Shown: positions 1 through 8,064, numbered from the stretch's first letter. The stretch is 64,000 nucleotides of DNA from Mycobacterium malmoense (GCF_019645855.1 NZ_CP080999.1:3348001-3412000); one strand, 5' to 3'. Numbers and translations are program-made. Notes: generated by a model not told the origin, from the sequence alone.

Positions 1-136
1 TTCACGACCACCATCCCGTCCGGCTATTGCCGAACGCCACAGTTCGGACAAGTCGGGTCCACGGCAAGGGTTTCGGTCAGGCTGAGCGTAATGCGTTGTC
101 TGCAAAGGGATTTCTGCCCGGCTAGCTAGTTAAGCG

Positions 137-171
137 GATTGGCCCCCTTCTTTGGGGGAAGGGGGCCAATC
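137..171 (-). terminator. Hairpin terminator after the first gene
   Basis: A perfect 13-bp stem (137-149 with 159-171) encloses a 9-nt loop. It lies about 45 bases past the stop codon of the minus-strand gene that ends at 215. A second, imperfect hairpin lies between it and the stop (about 177-209). There is no clear U-tract, as is common for mycobacterial terminators, so the call rests on stem strength and position. Confidence 0.6.
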
Positions 172-214
172 GCCGTTGGTGGGTCGCCGGCTCGCATCGG
201 CGACCACCACGAAT

Positions 215-1393
215 TCACAGCAACTTGAGCAGGTTGGAAATCAACAACCCAATATTGCTGGCCAACGTTGCGCCGACGGTGCCCAAGATCGATGGCAGAT
301 TCGACAACACCGAGGGAATGCTTTGCAACAGTGACGTCAATTGACCACCAACGCCGTTGATCACCGGACTCAGCGATGGCCAGCCATTGATCAACTGGTT
401 CACAAATCCCTGGAACGCACCCGAGAGACTGCCGCCATTCGCGATATTGGTCGCGTTAGGAGCAACGATCGATTGTGCCAGGACCTGGGGGATGCCATAG
501 ACTAGCTGGTATGTTATGCCGAAGGGATTGCTGAGCAGGCCAAAGTTGCCGCCCGATCCGTTCAGGACTGCATTTACCGTTGCACCGGGGGTGTTGAGCA
601 GATTAGTCAGTGCGACCACTGGCTCCCCGGCAGCCCACGCCGTGGACGCGGCCTGCAGACTGTCGCCCAGCGCCGGCGCGATTGCCACAGAGGGCCCGAA
701 GAGGGCTAACTCCCCAAGGATTGGAACACCATAGCCTGTCCCTAGGGTGTTTACTGCGGTCGCAAAGTTTTGCGATATGTAATTCGGGATATACAGGATC
801 GCTTCCATCGGCAGGCCGATGTTTGTGAGCGGCTGCCCCCAGAACGCGTTAAACAACGTGCCTGTCATATCTGGTATGTCGCCCGCCAAATAATCGCTCC
901 ACGCCGATTGCAGAAGCGGCCCGAAGCTAGCACCGCCAGTGCCGAAGAAGTACTGCACGGCGGCCTGCGCGGCGGTTTGGTACGTGGAGACGTAGAGGTT
1001 GGCGTAAGAGACCCCATTGGCGGCGACCTGCTGGGCGGCCAAGAAAGGAGTTTGGCTCCAGGTATCGAGAATCCCCTGCAGATTGGCGCCCGCCGCCTCG
1101 AACGTGTTCATCCACGTCTGCACAATCAGGTTCTGGGTAGGGTCCAAGGCCGCGGCGGCCAGGCTGGCGGGCACCGCGGCCGCGGCCGATCCGCTGGCGA
1201 GTGAGGCGAGGTCGTTTTCCACACCGGAGAACAGATCGACCATGCCGCTCGCGGCGTCCGTGAGCTGGATGGCGGACATGCTTACTGCGGGAAGGTGTTC
1301 GGGTAGGTGCTGGGCCATGGGACCGGCGGCGAGGACAGCGGCGCTGGCCAGGGCGATGCCAGCGGTGACGTGGGGGCGGGCTGTAAGGTCCAC
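215..1393 (-). CDS. Mycobacterial secreted/surface hypothetical protein (PE-PGRS-like family)
   Basis: A protein of about 392 residues of unknown function, rich in Ala, Gly, Leu and Asn. The N-terminus (MDLTARPHVTAGIALASAAV) is a signal- or anchor-like hydrophobic helix. The rest has an amphipathic, low-charge composition and no catalytic motif I recognise. I have seen the same N-terminal style in a large mycobacteria-specific family resembling PE-PGRS/PPE exported proteins. A GTG start at 1393 is preferred because the AAAGGAG Shine-Dalgarno is immediately next to the ATG at 1399 but about 6 nt from the GTG. A strong hairpin follows the stop, so it appears to be monocistronic. An 11-base C run lies about 180 bp upstream. 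Confidence 0.7.
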   Translation of the reverse strand: MDLTARPHVTAGIALASAAVLAAGPMAQHLPEHLPAVSMSAIQLTDAASGMVDLFSGVENDLASLASGSAAAAVPASLAAAALDPTQNLIVQTWMNTFEAAGANLQGILDTWSQTPFLAAQQVAANGVSYANLYVSTYQTAAQAAVQYFFGTGGASFGPLLQSAWSDYLAGDIPDMTGTLFNAFWGQPLTNIGLPMEAILYIPNYISQNFATAVNTLGTGYGVPILGELALFGPSVAIAPALGDSLQAASTAWAAGEPVVALTNLLNTPGATVNAVLNGSGGNFGLLSNPFGITYQLVYGIPQVLAQSIVAPNATNIANGGSLSGAFQGFVNQLINGWPSLSPVINGVGGQLTSLLQSIPSVLSNLPSILGTVGATLASNIGLLISNLLKLL

Positions 1394-1399
1394 GACCAT

Positions 1400-1791
1400 C
1401 TCCTTTGATCGGTGCGTCGAATTCGGATGGTCAGAAGGTAGCTGAGAGCAACCTGGGTTTCGGGCGGATTCGGGTGGGATGAATCAACTTCGTCGAGCAA
1501 ACATCGAGCATCGCAAACTATGTAAATGAGCGTAACCACAGCTCGTAATATTTTTGAAAAGCCTAGAGTTACCCCCCCCCCCGAATTTTAGTTCAACACG
1601 CAACTACCAGTGGACGACCTTTGACATATGTTTGCCACATCCATGCGGTACGACCAGCAAACCCCTCGATTTCGGGGTCTACCGAGTCCTCTCACCCGCG
1701 GATCACCGGCGCACGACGGTCCTCGTCGGACCGGCACCAGCGGCAACAGACACGCAACGGGCAACAAACGTCGTGGTCGATCCTGTGGCAA
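1400..1791. other. 392-bp intergenic region without a gene
   Basis: This lies upstream of the PE-PGRS-like gene and downstream of the desulfurase, both on the minus strand. No open frame in it has convincing mycobacterial codon use. It contains a comparatively AT-rich stretch (about 1500-1620) and the 11-C homopolymer. It presumably holds the promoter of the gene ending at 215, but I cannot assign -10/-35 boxes with confidence. Confidence 0.5.
1572..1582. repeat. Homopolymeric tract of 11 cytosines
   Basis: Eleven consecutive C residues lie in AT-rich intergenic DNA about 180 bp upstream of the start of the gene at 1393. The sequence shows the tract directly. Whether its length varies is unknown. 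Confidence 0.85.
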
Positions 1792-3675
1792 TCAGCCGAC
1801 GTTGGTGCCGCCCTCGGCGATGCGGCGCACCGCGTTGAGGAACACGTCGATCTCTTCGAACGTGTTATAGAACGCGAACGACGGGCGCACGGTGGCCTCC
1901 AGCCCGAGGCGCCGCAGAATCGGCTGCGCGCAGTGATGACCTGCGCGCACCGCGATGCCCTCGGCGTTGAGCGCCTTGCCCACCTCCACCGGATCGTGTC
2001 CGGCCAGCACGAACGACAGCACGCTGGCCTTCTCGGTTGCGGTGCCCACCAGGCGAACGCCCGGGATGTCGGCCAGGCGCGGGGTCGCATAATCCAGCAG
2101 GGCGTGCTCGTGGGCGGCGATGCGCTCGATCCCCAACCGCTCCACGTACCGCAGCGCCTCCCCCAGCCCGACGGCGTCGGCGATGTTGCCGGTGCCGGCC
2201 TCGAACTTGCTCGGCGGTCCTTGATACAGCGAGCGTTCCAGGGTGACGTCGGCGATCATGTTGCCGCCGCCCTGCCACGGCGGTGTCTCGGCGAGTGCCT
2301 CCTCGGTCCCGTACAGCACACCGATCCCGGTGGGACCGTAGATCTTGTGGCCGGAGAACACGAAGAAATCGACGCCGAGCTCGGAGACGTCGACCGGCAG
2401 GTGCTGGATCGACTGCGCGCCGTCGATCAGCACCCGCGCACCGTAGCGGTGGCCCAGCTCGACGATCTTCTCAACCGGCGTCACGGTGCCCAGCGCATTC
2501 GAAACCTGGGTCGCCGCAACCAACTTCGTCCGCGGGCCCAGCAGATCCTCGAACTCCGATAGCAGCAGGTTGCCCGCGTCGTCAACCGGCGCGACTTTCA
2601 GGATCGCCCCCGTCTGCTGTGAAAGCAGTTGCCACGGAACGATATTGGCGTGATGCTCCAGGTAGGTGATGACGATCTCGTCGCCCGGGACCAAATGCTT
2701 GCCGCCCCAGGCGTAGGCGACCAGGTTGATGGCTTCGGTGGTGCCGCGCACGAAGATGATCTCTTCGTCCTTGGCCGCGCCGATGAATCGCCGAACCGTG
2801 TCACGGGCCTCTTCGTAGGCATCGGTCGCCCGGGCCGCCAACTCGTGCGCCGCGCGGTGGATGTTGGAGTTCTCGTGGGCGTAGAAGTACGACAGCCGGT
2901 CGATCACCACCTGCGGCTTCTGGGTGGTCGCGGCGTTGTCGAACCAGATCAGCGGCTTGCCGTTGACGGTCTCCTTCAGGATCGGGAAGTCCGCTCGTAT
3001 CGCGTTGACGTCGAACACCTCGTGCTCGTCCGGCAACTGCGGAACCGGGTCGGCTGTGGTGAGGAAGTAGTAGTTGTGCTCGTCACCGGCGGGCGCCGCC
3101 CGCACCCCGTCGGACCAGTCCAGGTCGACGACCGACGGCGCCGCGGGCAGCCATCCGGGCACGGCACCGCGGGGGGCCACCGGAACGCTCGGCTTGCCCT
3201 GATCAGAAGCCCCGGCGAGCACACCGGGCACCGTCGGGACGATGCCCTCGCCCGGTACCGCGAACGCGCTGAGGTCACCTACGCCGGGGGCGACGCTCGC
3301 GATCGCCGCGGCGGCCGAGGGCGCCGCCGTCGTATCCGGCACGGTGCCGCGCGGGGCGACAGGCACCGCCTGCGGCGGGCCTGAGGGCTCGGGTCCGGGA
3401 GAGGCCGGCGCCGGGACATAGATGTCGGTGACGCCGATCAACGGGGCCGGCGCCGAGTACAGATCGGCCGCGCCCACCGCGGCCTGCCCGGCTGACGTGG
3501 CGGCGGTGGCATCCGGCACGCTGCCGCGGGGCGCGACGGGCGCCGCCTGGGGCGGGCTGTCGGGCCCGGGCCGGATGCTGGCGGCATACAACTGGCTGGC
3601 CAGCGCCGCGAGCTCGGCCGCGCTGATGGGCAGTTCGCTTTCGGCGTCTACCGACCGATACTCACTTGTACTCAT
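1792..3675 (-). CDS. Family 2A encapsulin cargo: SufS-type cysteine desulfurase
   Basis: A PLP enzyme expected to release sulfur from L-cysteine (giving alanine and an enzyme persulfide) inside an encapsulin shell. From about residue 222 it is a complete group II (SufS/CsdA) desulfurase. The PLP lysine is K444 in SGHKIYGPTG and the catalytic cysteine is C582 in RAGHHCAQP. The first ~220 residues are a disordered Ala/Pro-rich extension typical of encapsulin-loaded desulfurases. It holds three near-identical copies of PVAPRGxVP (about 46-54, 105-113 and 165-173), which I propose contribute to shell docking. The ATG at 3675 (MSTSEYRSVD) is chosen because it overlaps the shell gene's 3' end by 14 bp, implying coupled translation. 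Length is 627 aa. Confidence 0.93.
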   Translation of the reverse strand: MSTSEYRSVDAESELPISAAELAALASQLYAASIRPGPDSPPQAAPVAPRGSVPDATAATSAGQAAVGAADLYSAPAPLIGVTDIYVPAPASPGPEPSGPPQAVPVAPRGTVPDTTAAPSAAAAIASVAPGVGDLSAFAVPGEGIVPTVPGVLAGASDQGKPSVPVAPRGAVPGWLPAAPSVVDLDWSDGVRAAPAGDEHNYYFLTTADPVPQLPDEHEVFDVNAIRADFPILKETVNGKPLIWFDNAATTQKPQVVIDRLSYFYAHENSNIHRAAHELAARATDAYEEARDTVRRFIGAAKDEEIIFVRGTTEAINLVAYAWGGKHLVPGDEIVITYLEHHANIVPWQLLSQQTGAILKVAPVDDAGNLLLSEFEDLLGPRTKLVAATQVSNALGTVTPVEKIVELGHRYGARVLIDGAQSIQHLPVDVSELGVDFFVFSGHKIYGPTGIGVLYGTEEALAETPPWQGGGNMIADVTLERSLYQGPPSKFEAGTGNIADAVGLGEALRYVERLGIERIAAHEHALLDYATPRLADIPGVRLVGTATEKASVLSFVLAGHDPVEVGKALNAEGIAVRAGHHCAQPILRRLGLEATVRPSFAFYNTFEEIDVFLNAVRRIAEGGTNVG

Positions 3676-4585
3676 GGAACTGGTCCACGGCGACATCGTC
3701 GAGCACGGCGAGCGCGTCGTCGGTGAGGACGGCCAAGGACGTGTACAGGGTCACCAGGTAGGTCGCGATCGCCGACTGGTTGATGCCGGTGAAGCGCACC
3801 GACAGCCCCGGCGCCTGCTCACCGACCAGGCCCGGCTGGAACAGGCCCACCACGCCCTGGCGTTCCTCGCCGGTGCGCACCAGGATGACCTTGGTCTTGC
3901 CGTCCTCGAGCGGCACCTTGTCCGACGGGATCAGCGGAATGCCGCGCCAGGTGATGAACTGCGCGCCGAACAGGCTCACGACCACCGGCGGCACCCCGCG
4001 GTAGGTGGCCTCGCGCCCGAACGCGGCGATGCCCTGCGGGTGCGTCAGGAAAAAGCTCGGCGTCTTCCAGACCTTGGTGATCAGCGCGTCCAGGTCGTCG
4101 GGCGTGGGAGCGCCGGCCAGCGTCTGGATCGTCTGCTCCGGACTCACCTGCGCCAGCAGGCCGTACTCGGGGCTGTTGACCAGTTCGAATTCCTGGCGCT
4201 CCTTGATCGTCTCGATGGTCAGCCGCAGCTGCTGGGCGATCTGATCGTGCGGGCTGGAGTACAGATCCGAGACGCGGGTGTGGATGTCGACCAAGGTCGA
4301 AATCGTCCGCAGCGTGTATTCGCGCGGGCTGGTCTCGTAGTCGACGTAGGTTTCCGGCAGCGGTTCTTCGGTGCCGGCACCCTCCTCGGCCTTGATCGCG
4401 ACCCGCTCGGGGTTGACCACGCGGTTCACCCGGTAAAGGCCCGCTTCCACCGGCACCCAGCTGAGCAAATGCAGCAACCAGCGCGGCGTGATCGTCGAGA
4501 GCTGCGGGACAGTCTTCGTCGCATTCGCAAGCTGCCTGGCAGCGAGATCGCCAAGCGCCTGAGACTCGTTTTGAGGCGCAGTCAT
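3662..4585 (-). CDS. Family 2A encapsulin shell protein (major membrane protein I type)
   Basis: A 307-residue HK97-fold shell protein, the same length as M. leprae/M. avium major membrane protein I as I remember it. That protein is now classed as a family 2A encapsulin forming a nanocompartment around a cysteine desulfurase. Recognisable stretches include PRWLLHLLSWVPVEAGLYRV and FFLTHPQGIAAFGREA. There is no signal peptide, as expected for a cytosolic compartment. The ATG at 4585 follows GGAAGGA at about 6 nt; the longer frame to 4630 has no such site. The desulfurase overlaps its 3' end, and cysK/cysE diverge from it, which fits a role in cysteine-derived sulfur handling. M. tuberculosis lacks this pair. 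Confidence 0.95.
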   Translation of the reverse strand: MTAPQNESQALGDLAARQLANATKTVPQLSTITPRWLLHLLSWVPVEAGLYRVNRVVNPERVAIKAEEGAGTEEPLPETYVDYETSPREYTLRTISTLVDIHTRVSDLYSSPHDQIAQQLRLTIETIKERQEFELVNSPEYGLLAQVSPEQTIQTLAGAPTPDDLDALITKVWKTPSFFLTHPQGIAAFGREATYRGVPPVVVSLFGAQFITWRGIPLIPSDKVPLEDGKTKVILVRTGEERQGVVGLFQPGLVGEQAPGLSVRFTGINQSAIATYLVTLYTSLAVLTDDALAVLDDVAVDQFHEYK

Positions 4586-4668
4586 CGTGGTCCTTCCGTC
4601 CTGGTCGAATGGCGCGGCGGGGCTGGGCACGTGAACGATTGCCCGACCATGAGCGCGTCAGCGCGCCG

Positions 4669-4696
4669 AGCCTAGGCAAGTCTAAGACCGGTGCAA
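4669..4696 (-). promoter_or_regulatory. Possible promoter of the encapsulin-desulfurase operon
   Basis: On the minus strand, TTGCAC (4691-4696) and TAGGCT (4669-4674) are separated by 16 nt, upstream of the encapsulin start at 4585. The fit to a SigA promoter is reasonable but not strong, and it is inferred from sequence alone. The implied 5' UTR is about 75 nt. Confidence 0.35.
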
Positions 4697-4755
4697 AAGA
4701 TTTACAGCCGGGCTGAGCCAAACGGGGCGTAACGCGCCCCGACCCGACACTGCCT

Positions 4756-4761
4756 TATAGT
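4756..4761 (+). promoter_or_regulatory. -10 box of the leaderless poly-Cys ORF
   Basis: TATAGT, then the 6-nt spacer GGGGCC and ATG. This places transcription start at the A of the ATG, the usual geometry for leaderless mycobacterial transcripts. The identical 15-base string TATAGTGGGGCCATG recurs at 7990-8004 before the second Cys-rich leader ORF. Confidence 0.8.
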
Positions 4762-4767
4762 GGGGCC

Positions 4768-4842
4768 ATGCAACAGGCCGTTCAGCCGCGCTTCGTTCCT
4801 TCGCGCTGCCTCGCCGTGGACTGTTGTTGTTGCTGTTGTTGA
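4768..4842 (+). CDS. Leaderless leader peptide ending in six cysteines (Cys attenuator uORF)
   Basis: A 24-residue ORF. The first part is MQQAVQPRFVPSRCLAVD, followed by six consecutive Cys codons (4822-4839) and TGA. It begins directly at the predicted transcription start (TATAGT at 4756-4761), so it needs no Shine-Dalgarno. Leaderless polycysteine small ORFs acting as cysteine-responsive attenuators have been described in mycobacteria. The arrangement here, upstream of TQXA-cysK-cysE, matches that concept. Ribosomes starved of Cys-tRNA should stall on the run and mask the bases just downstream, which otherwise pair with the Shine-Dalgarno of the next gene. The peptide itself probably has no separate function. 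Confidence 0.88.
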   Translation: MQQAVQPRFVPSRCLAVDCCCCCC

Positions 4843-4969
4843 TTTCCTGACGCCCTCGACGCTGTAGAAATCCTCGCGCTTTCCGCCGCAGGGGTCGGAC
4901 CCATAGTCCGCCCGGCGGCACGAGACGCGTCCAGCCAAATCCAGGCCAAATTCTTTCAGGAAGATCAAC
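4838..4969 (+). promoter_or_regulatory. Cysteine attenuator: leader segment can sequester the downstream Shine-Dalgarno
   Basis: GTTGATTTCCTGA (4838-4850), spanning the end and stop of the poly-Cys ORF, is complementary to TCAGGAAGATCAAC (4956-4969). The duplex is 13 bp with a single bulged G at 4963. The second strand contains AGGAAG, the Shine-Dalgarno of the CDS at 4975. Pairing should therefore block translation when ribosomes clear the Cys codons and allow it when they stall. The complementarity is seen directly; the switch is inferred. Confidence 0.75.
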
Positions 4970-4974
4970 CACTC

Positions 4975-6252
4975 ATGACCGTGTTGTCCATACCCGACCG
5001 CGCCCTGGCGCAGGTGGCGACCCGCCACCGCGTGCTGGTCCGGCCGGCCACCGAAGTCGCCCGCATGATGCGCTACCGGGGCGGCACCTACTCCCACACC
5101 GTCGACAGGATCGTGTTTACCGACGGCAGCTGGGCGCGCACCGATCTGATCCGGCTGAACCCCAATCTGCTGGCCTACTCGCTGGACTTCGCCGGCATCG
5201 CACCGCACCTCCCGTCGCGCTACCGGCTGGGCACCTGGTCCACCCTGCCCCACCTGCGCACCCGCGACCACGAAGCCGAGGTCGACTGGATCCTGCGCCA
5301 CTCCTTCCCGATGCGCACCATCGCGGAACTCAGCCGGCGATTACGCGCCGCCGGCTACCCGCTGGGACCGGCCAACCTCAGCGAACACGAAGCCATCGCG
5401 GCAACCCAGGCCGCAATCTGGCATTTCACCAACGGTCTGGCCCTGGACAACCGGCCGCTGAACGTGCCCGTCGCCGTAAGCCACACCGCCGGACCGGTGA
5501 TCACCTTCGAATTCGACGGCCAACCACAGCTGGGCGGCTACTCGGTATGGACGGCCTCCGACACGGCCGTCGGCCTGAAACTGCAAAAATCGGCCGATGC
5601 CATTGCGTGGCAAGATGTTTCGGGCTCACACCTGACCATCGGACCCGGCAAGGGTCGACACCAACGCACACTGGGCGTCGGCAGCACGCTTTCGGCCAGC
5701 AGCCACGGCGGCGGCGGACGCGGTTACCGCTACTACCGGCTGGTCACCACGACTGACGCCACCGACGCGACAATCGGCCACGTCCGGTTCTGGCTGACCG
5801 GTACTCGCCACTACCGCAATGCCGATCGCGTCGTGCACCTCTACAATTACCTACTCACCGGGGCAAGCAGAACCTTGCACGACTCCGAAGAACCGCGACT
5901 AGTCGATACCCATGCCACAGTCGAATCCGAACTCATAGGACCGTTCCAGGTGCGAATCCCTTTGAGGCTCAGCGTCACCGACGGACACACGCTCGTCGAC
6001 GACGACGGCTTGACTATCGACGGCATCGTTCGACCGGGAACGGACTTTTACCTGCGTCCGGCCCCGGGTACATCCGCAACGACGATGACCGCAACAACAC
6101 CGCACAACCTCACCGGTCGGGTGCTGACCGGTGAGGCGTTAGCGGGCGCGTCACGGCGATTCACGCCCATTGCCCTGATCGTGCCGACAGACGTCGCCAT
6201 CGAATTCGACATCACCTGGCGGGCCGACGAGCCCTGTACCGACCTGAACTGA
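4975..6252 (+). CDS. TQXA (thioester)-domain-like protein lacking the thioester cysteine
   Basis: A 425-residue protein with the hallmark TQAAIWHFTNG (144-154) of TQXA/thioester domains. In classical domains a Cys in a YCxD-like motif forms an internal thioester with the Gln of TQxA. Here the matching position is Ser69 (AYSLDFAG), so no thioester can form. A beta-rich segment (about 165-280) is inserted before the rest of the fold. There is no signal peptide or sortase/anchor motif, unlike Gram-positive adhesins of this family, so it is probably cytosolic. It has a single Cys, near the C-terminus, which fits expression under cysteine shortage. AGGAAG at 4958-4963 precedes the ATG. It is first in an operon with cysK (18 bp on) and cysE. 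Function unknown. Confidence 0.85.
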   Translation: MTVLSIPDRALAQVATRHRVLVRPATEVARMMRYRGGTYSHTVDRIVFTDGSWARTDLIRLNPNLLAYSLDFAGIAPHLPSRYRLGTWSTLPHLRTRDHEAEVDWILRHSFPMRTIAELSRRLRAAGYPLGPANLSEHEAIAATQAAIWHFTNGLALDNRPLNVPVAVSHTAGPVITFEFDGQPQLGGYSVWTASDTAVGLKLQKSADAIAWQDVSGSHLTIGPGKGRHQRTLGVGSTLSASSHGGGGRGYRYYRLVTTTDATDATIGHVRFWLTGTRHYRNADRVVHLYNYLLTGASRTLHDSEEPRLVDTHATVESELIGPFQVRIPLRLSVTDGHTLVDDDGLTIDGIVRPGTDFYLRPAPGTSATTMTATTPHNLTGRVLTGEALAGASRRFTPIALIVPTDVAIEFDITWRADEPCTDLN

Positions 6253-6270
6253 CATCGCTAAGGAAGTCTC

Positions 6271-7203
6271 ATGAGCATCGCCGAGGACGTCACCCAGCTA
6301 GTCGGAAACACGCCGCTGGTCCGGCTGCGCCGGGTCACCGAAGGCGCCGTCGCCGACGTCGTCGCCAAGCTGGAATTCTTCAACCCGGCTAACAGCGTGA
6401 AGGACCGCATCGGGGTTGCCATGCTGGACGCCGCCGAGCAGGCGGGCCTGATCAAGCCCGACACGATCATCCTCGAGCCGACGAGCGGAAACACCGGCAT
6501 CGCGCTGGCGATGGTGGCCGCGGCGCGCGGATACCGCTGCGTCTTGACGATGCCGGAGACGATGAGCACCGAGCGGCGGATGCTGTTGCGCGCGTTGGGG
6601 GCCGAGCTCGTCCTGACCCCGGGCGCCGACGGCATGCCCGGCGCCATCGCCAAGGCCGAGGAACTGGCCAAGTCCGACCAGCGGTATTTCGTGCCGCAGC
6701 AGTTCGAGAACCCGGCCAACCCGGCGATCCACCGGGCGACGACCGCCGAGGAGGTGTGGCGCGACACCGACGGGAAGGTCGACATCTTCGTGTCCGGAGT
6801 CGGCACCGGCGGCACCATCACCGGTGTCGCCCAGGTGATCAAGGAACGCAAGCCGTCGACGCAATTCATCGCCGTGGAGCCCGCCGCGTCGCCGGTCCTG
6901 TCCGGGGGCCAGAAGGGCCCGCACCCGATCCAGGGCATCGGCGCCGGCTTCGTCCCGCCGGTGCTCGAGCTGGACCTGGTCGACGAGGTCATCACCGTCG
7001 GCAACGAAGACGCGATCAATTTAGCCCGGCGGCTGGCCCGGGAGGAGGGCCTGCTGGTCGGTATCTCCTCGGGCGCGGCCGCGGTGGCCGCCCTGCAGGT
7101 GGCCCGCCGGCCCGAGAACGCCGGCAAGCTCGTCGTCGTCATCCTGCCCGACTTCGGTGAGCGGTATCTGAGCACGCCGCTCTTCGCCGACGTGGTGGAC
7201 TAG
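6271..7203 (+). CDS. cysK: O-acetylserine sulfhydrylase (cysteine synthase A)
   Basis: Makes L-cysteine from O-acetylserine and sulfide with PLP. At 310 residues it is the usual CysK length. The PLP lysine is K44 in NSVKDRIG, the phosphate-binding loop is SGVGTGGTITG, and the asparagine loop is PTSGNTGI. The ATG follows a purine-rich site (AAGGAAG). It is the orthologue of M. tuberculosis cysK1, which is likewise followed by cysE. cysE starts 2 bp after its stop, so the two are cotranscribed and likely form the cysteine synthase complex. The upstream poly-Cys leader should bring both under cysteine feedback. Confidence 0.97.
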   Translation: MSIAEDVTQLVGNTPLVRLRRVTEGAVADVVAKLEFFNPANSVKDRIGVAMLDAAEQAGLIKPDTIILEPTSGNTGIALAMVAAARGYRCVLTMPETMSTERRMLLRALGAELVLTPGADGMPGAIAKAEELAKSDQRYFVPQQFENPANPAIHRATTAEEVWRDTDGKVDIFVSGVGTGGTITGVAQVIKERKPSTQFIAVEPAASPVLSGGQKGPHPIQGIGAGFVPPVLELDLVDEVITVGNEDAINLARRLAREEGLLVGISSGAAAVAALQVARRPENAGKLVVVILPDFGERYLSTPLFADVVD

Positions 7204-7205
7204 CC

Positions 7206-7889
7206 ATGCTCGCGGCCATGCGGCAAGACATCCGGGCGGCCAAACAGCGGGATCCGGCCGCCCCGAGCGCGCTGCAGGTCGTCTTCGCCTACCCAGGCGT
7301 GCACGCGATCTGGGGCCACCGGATCAGCCACTGGCTATGGAACCGCGGCGCCAGGCTGGCCGCGCGGACGTTGGCGGAACTCACCCGCATCCTGACCGGA
7401 GTCGACATCCACCCCGGCGCCATCCTCGGCGCTGGCCTCTTCATCGACCACGCGACCGGCGTGGTGATCGGGGAAACCGCGGAGATCGGCGACGACGTCA
7501 CCATCTATCACGGCGTCACCCTCGGCGGCAGCGGCGTGGACACCGGAAAACGCCACCCCACCGTCGGCGACCGCGTGACCATCGGCGCCGGAGCAAAGGT
7601 CCTCGGCCCGATCAAGATCGGCGACGACAGCAGGATCGGCGCCAATGCCGTGGTGGTCAAGCCGGTGCCGTCGAACTCAGTGGTCGTCGGGGTTCCGGGG
7701 CAGGTCATCAGCCGCGCGGGCCGAGGCAGGCCAGACGATTCGATGATGCCCGACCTCGTGGGAGTCAGCCTCCAATCCCTGCTCACCAGGGTGGCCAGGC
7801 TGGAGGCATTGAACGACGGCCCGCAGACCGGCCGTGTGATCCGCCCGCCCGAGGCCGGCGTGTGGCACGGCGAGGACTTCTCCATCTGA
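7206..7889 (+). CDS. cysE: Serine O-acetyltransferase
   Basis: Acetylates L-serine from acetyl-CoA, the first dedicated step of cysteine synthesis, feeding CysK just upstream. At 227 residues it has a short N-terminal helical domain and left-handed beta-helix hexapeptide repeats (GVDIHPGAILG, GVVIGETAEIG, YHGVTLGG). The family's catalytic His and Asp residues lie in IDHATGVVIG and the adjacent turns. Its C-terminal tail (GVWHGEDFSI) ends in Ile, as in enzymes whose tail inserts into the CysK active site. It is separated from cysK by 2 bp. A divergently evolved leader copy lies about 100 bp downstream. Confidence 0.96.
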   Translation: MLAAMRQDIRAAKQRDPAAPSALQVVFAYPGVHAIWGHRISHWLWNRGARLAARTLAELTRILTGVDIHPGAILGAGLFIDHATGVVIGETAEIGDDVTIYHGVTLGGSGVDTGKRHPTVGDRVTIGAGAKVLGPIKIGDDSRIGANAVVVKPVPSNSVVVGVPGQVISRAGRGRPDDSMMPDLVGVSLQSLLTRVARLEALNDGPQTGRVIRPPEAGVWHGEDFSI

Positions 7890-7989
7890 ACAGCGCGGGT
7901 GCAGAATACCCGACGCTACGGCGCGGGCAAGGTTTAAATCGCTTGTGAGGCAAACACATAGAAGCCGTCGGCACCTGACGGCGATGTTC

Positions 7990-7995
7990 TATAGT
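7990..7995 (+). promoter_or_regulatory. -10 box of the second Cys-rich leader ORF
   Basis: TATAGT followed by GGGGCC and ATG, identical to the promoter at 4756. It implies a leaderless transcript that begins with the 20-codon ORF at 8002. Confidence 0.78.
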
Positions 7996-8001
7996 GGGGC
8001 C

Positions 8002-8064
8002 ATGCCAGTTGCCATGGAGCGCTTCGTCGTTACGCGCTGTTGCGCCGGGCACTGTTGTCGTTGA
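8002..8064 (+). CDS. Second leaderless Cys-rich leader ORF
   Basis: A 20-residue ORF, MPVAMERFVVTRCCAGHCCR, with Cys pairs at codons 13-14 and 18-19, initiated at the predicted transcription start. It is a diverged paralogue of the leader at 4768. The promoter and spacer are identical, both share an RFVxxRC core, and both are followed by GTTGATTTCCTG. The Cys run is interrupted, so stalling may be weaker or differently tuned. It lies upstream of the ANTAR gene at 8230. Confidence 0.78.
   Translation: MPVAMERFVVTRCCAGHCCR

Noticed and set aside
4669..4696. A possible IdeR iron box upstream of the encapsulin operon (TTAG...CCTAGG-like bases).
   Set aside because: Only partial agreement with the 19-bp IdeR consensus, and the bases are better explained as a promoter. 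Regulation by sulfur is more in line with the neighbours.
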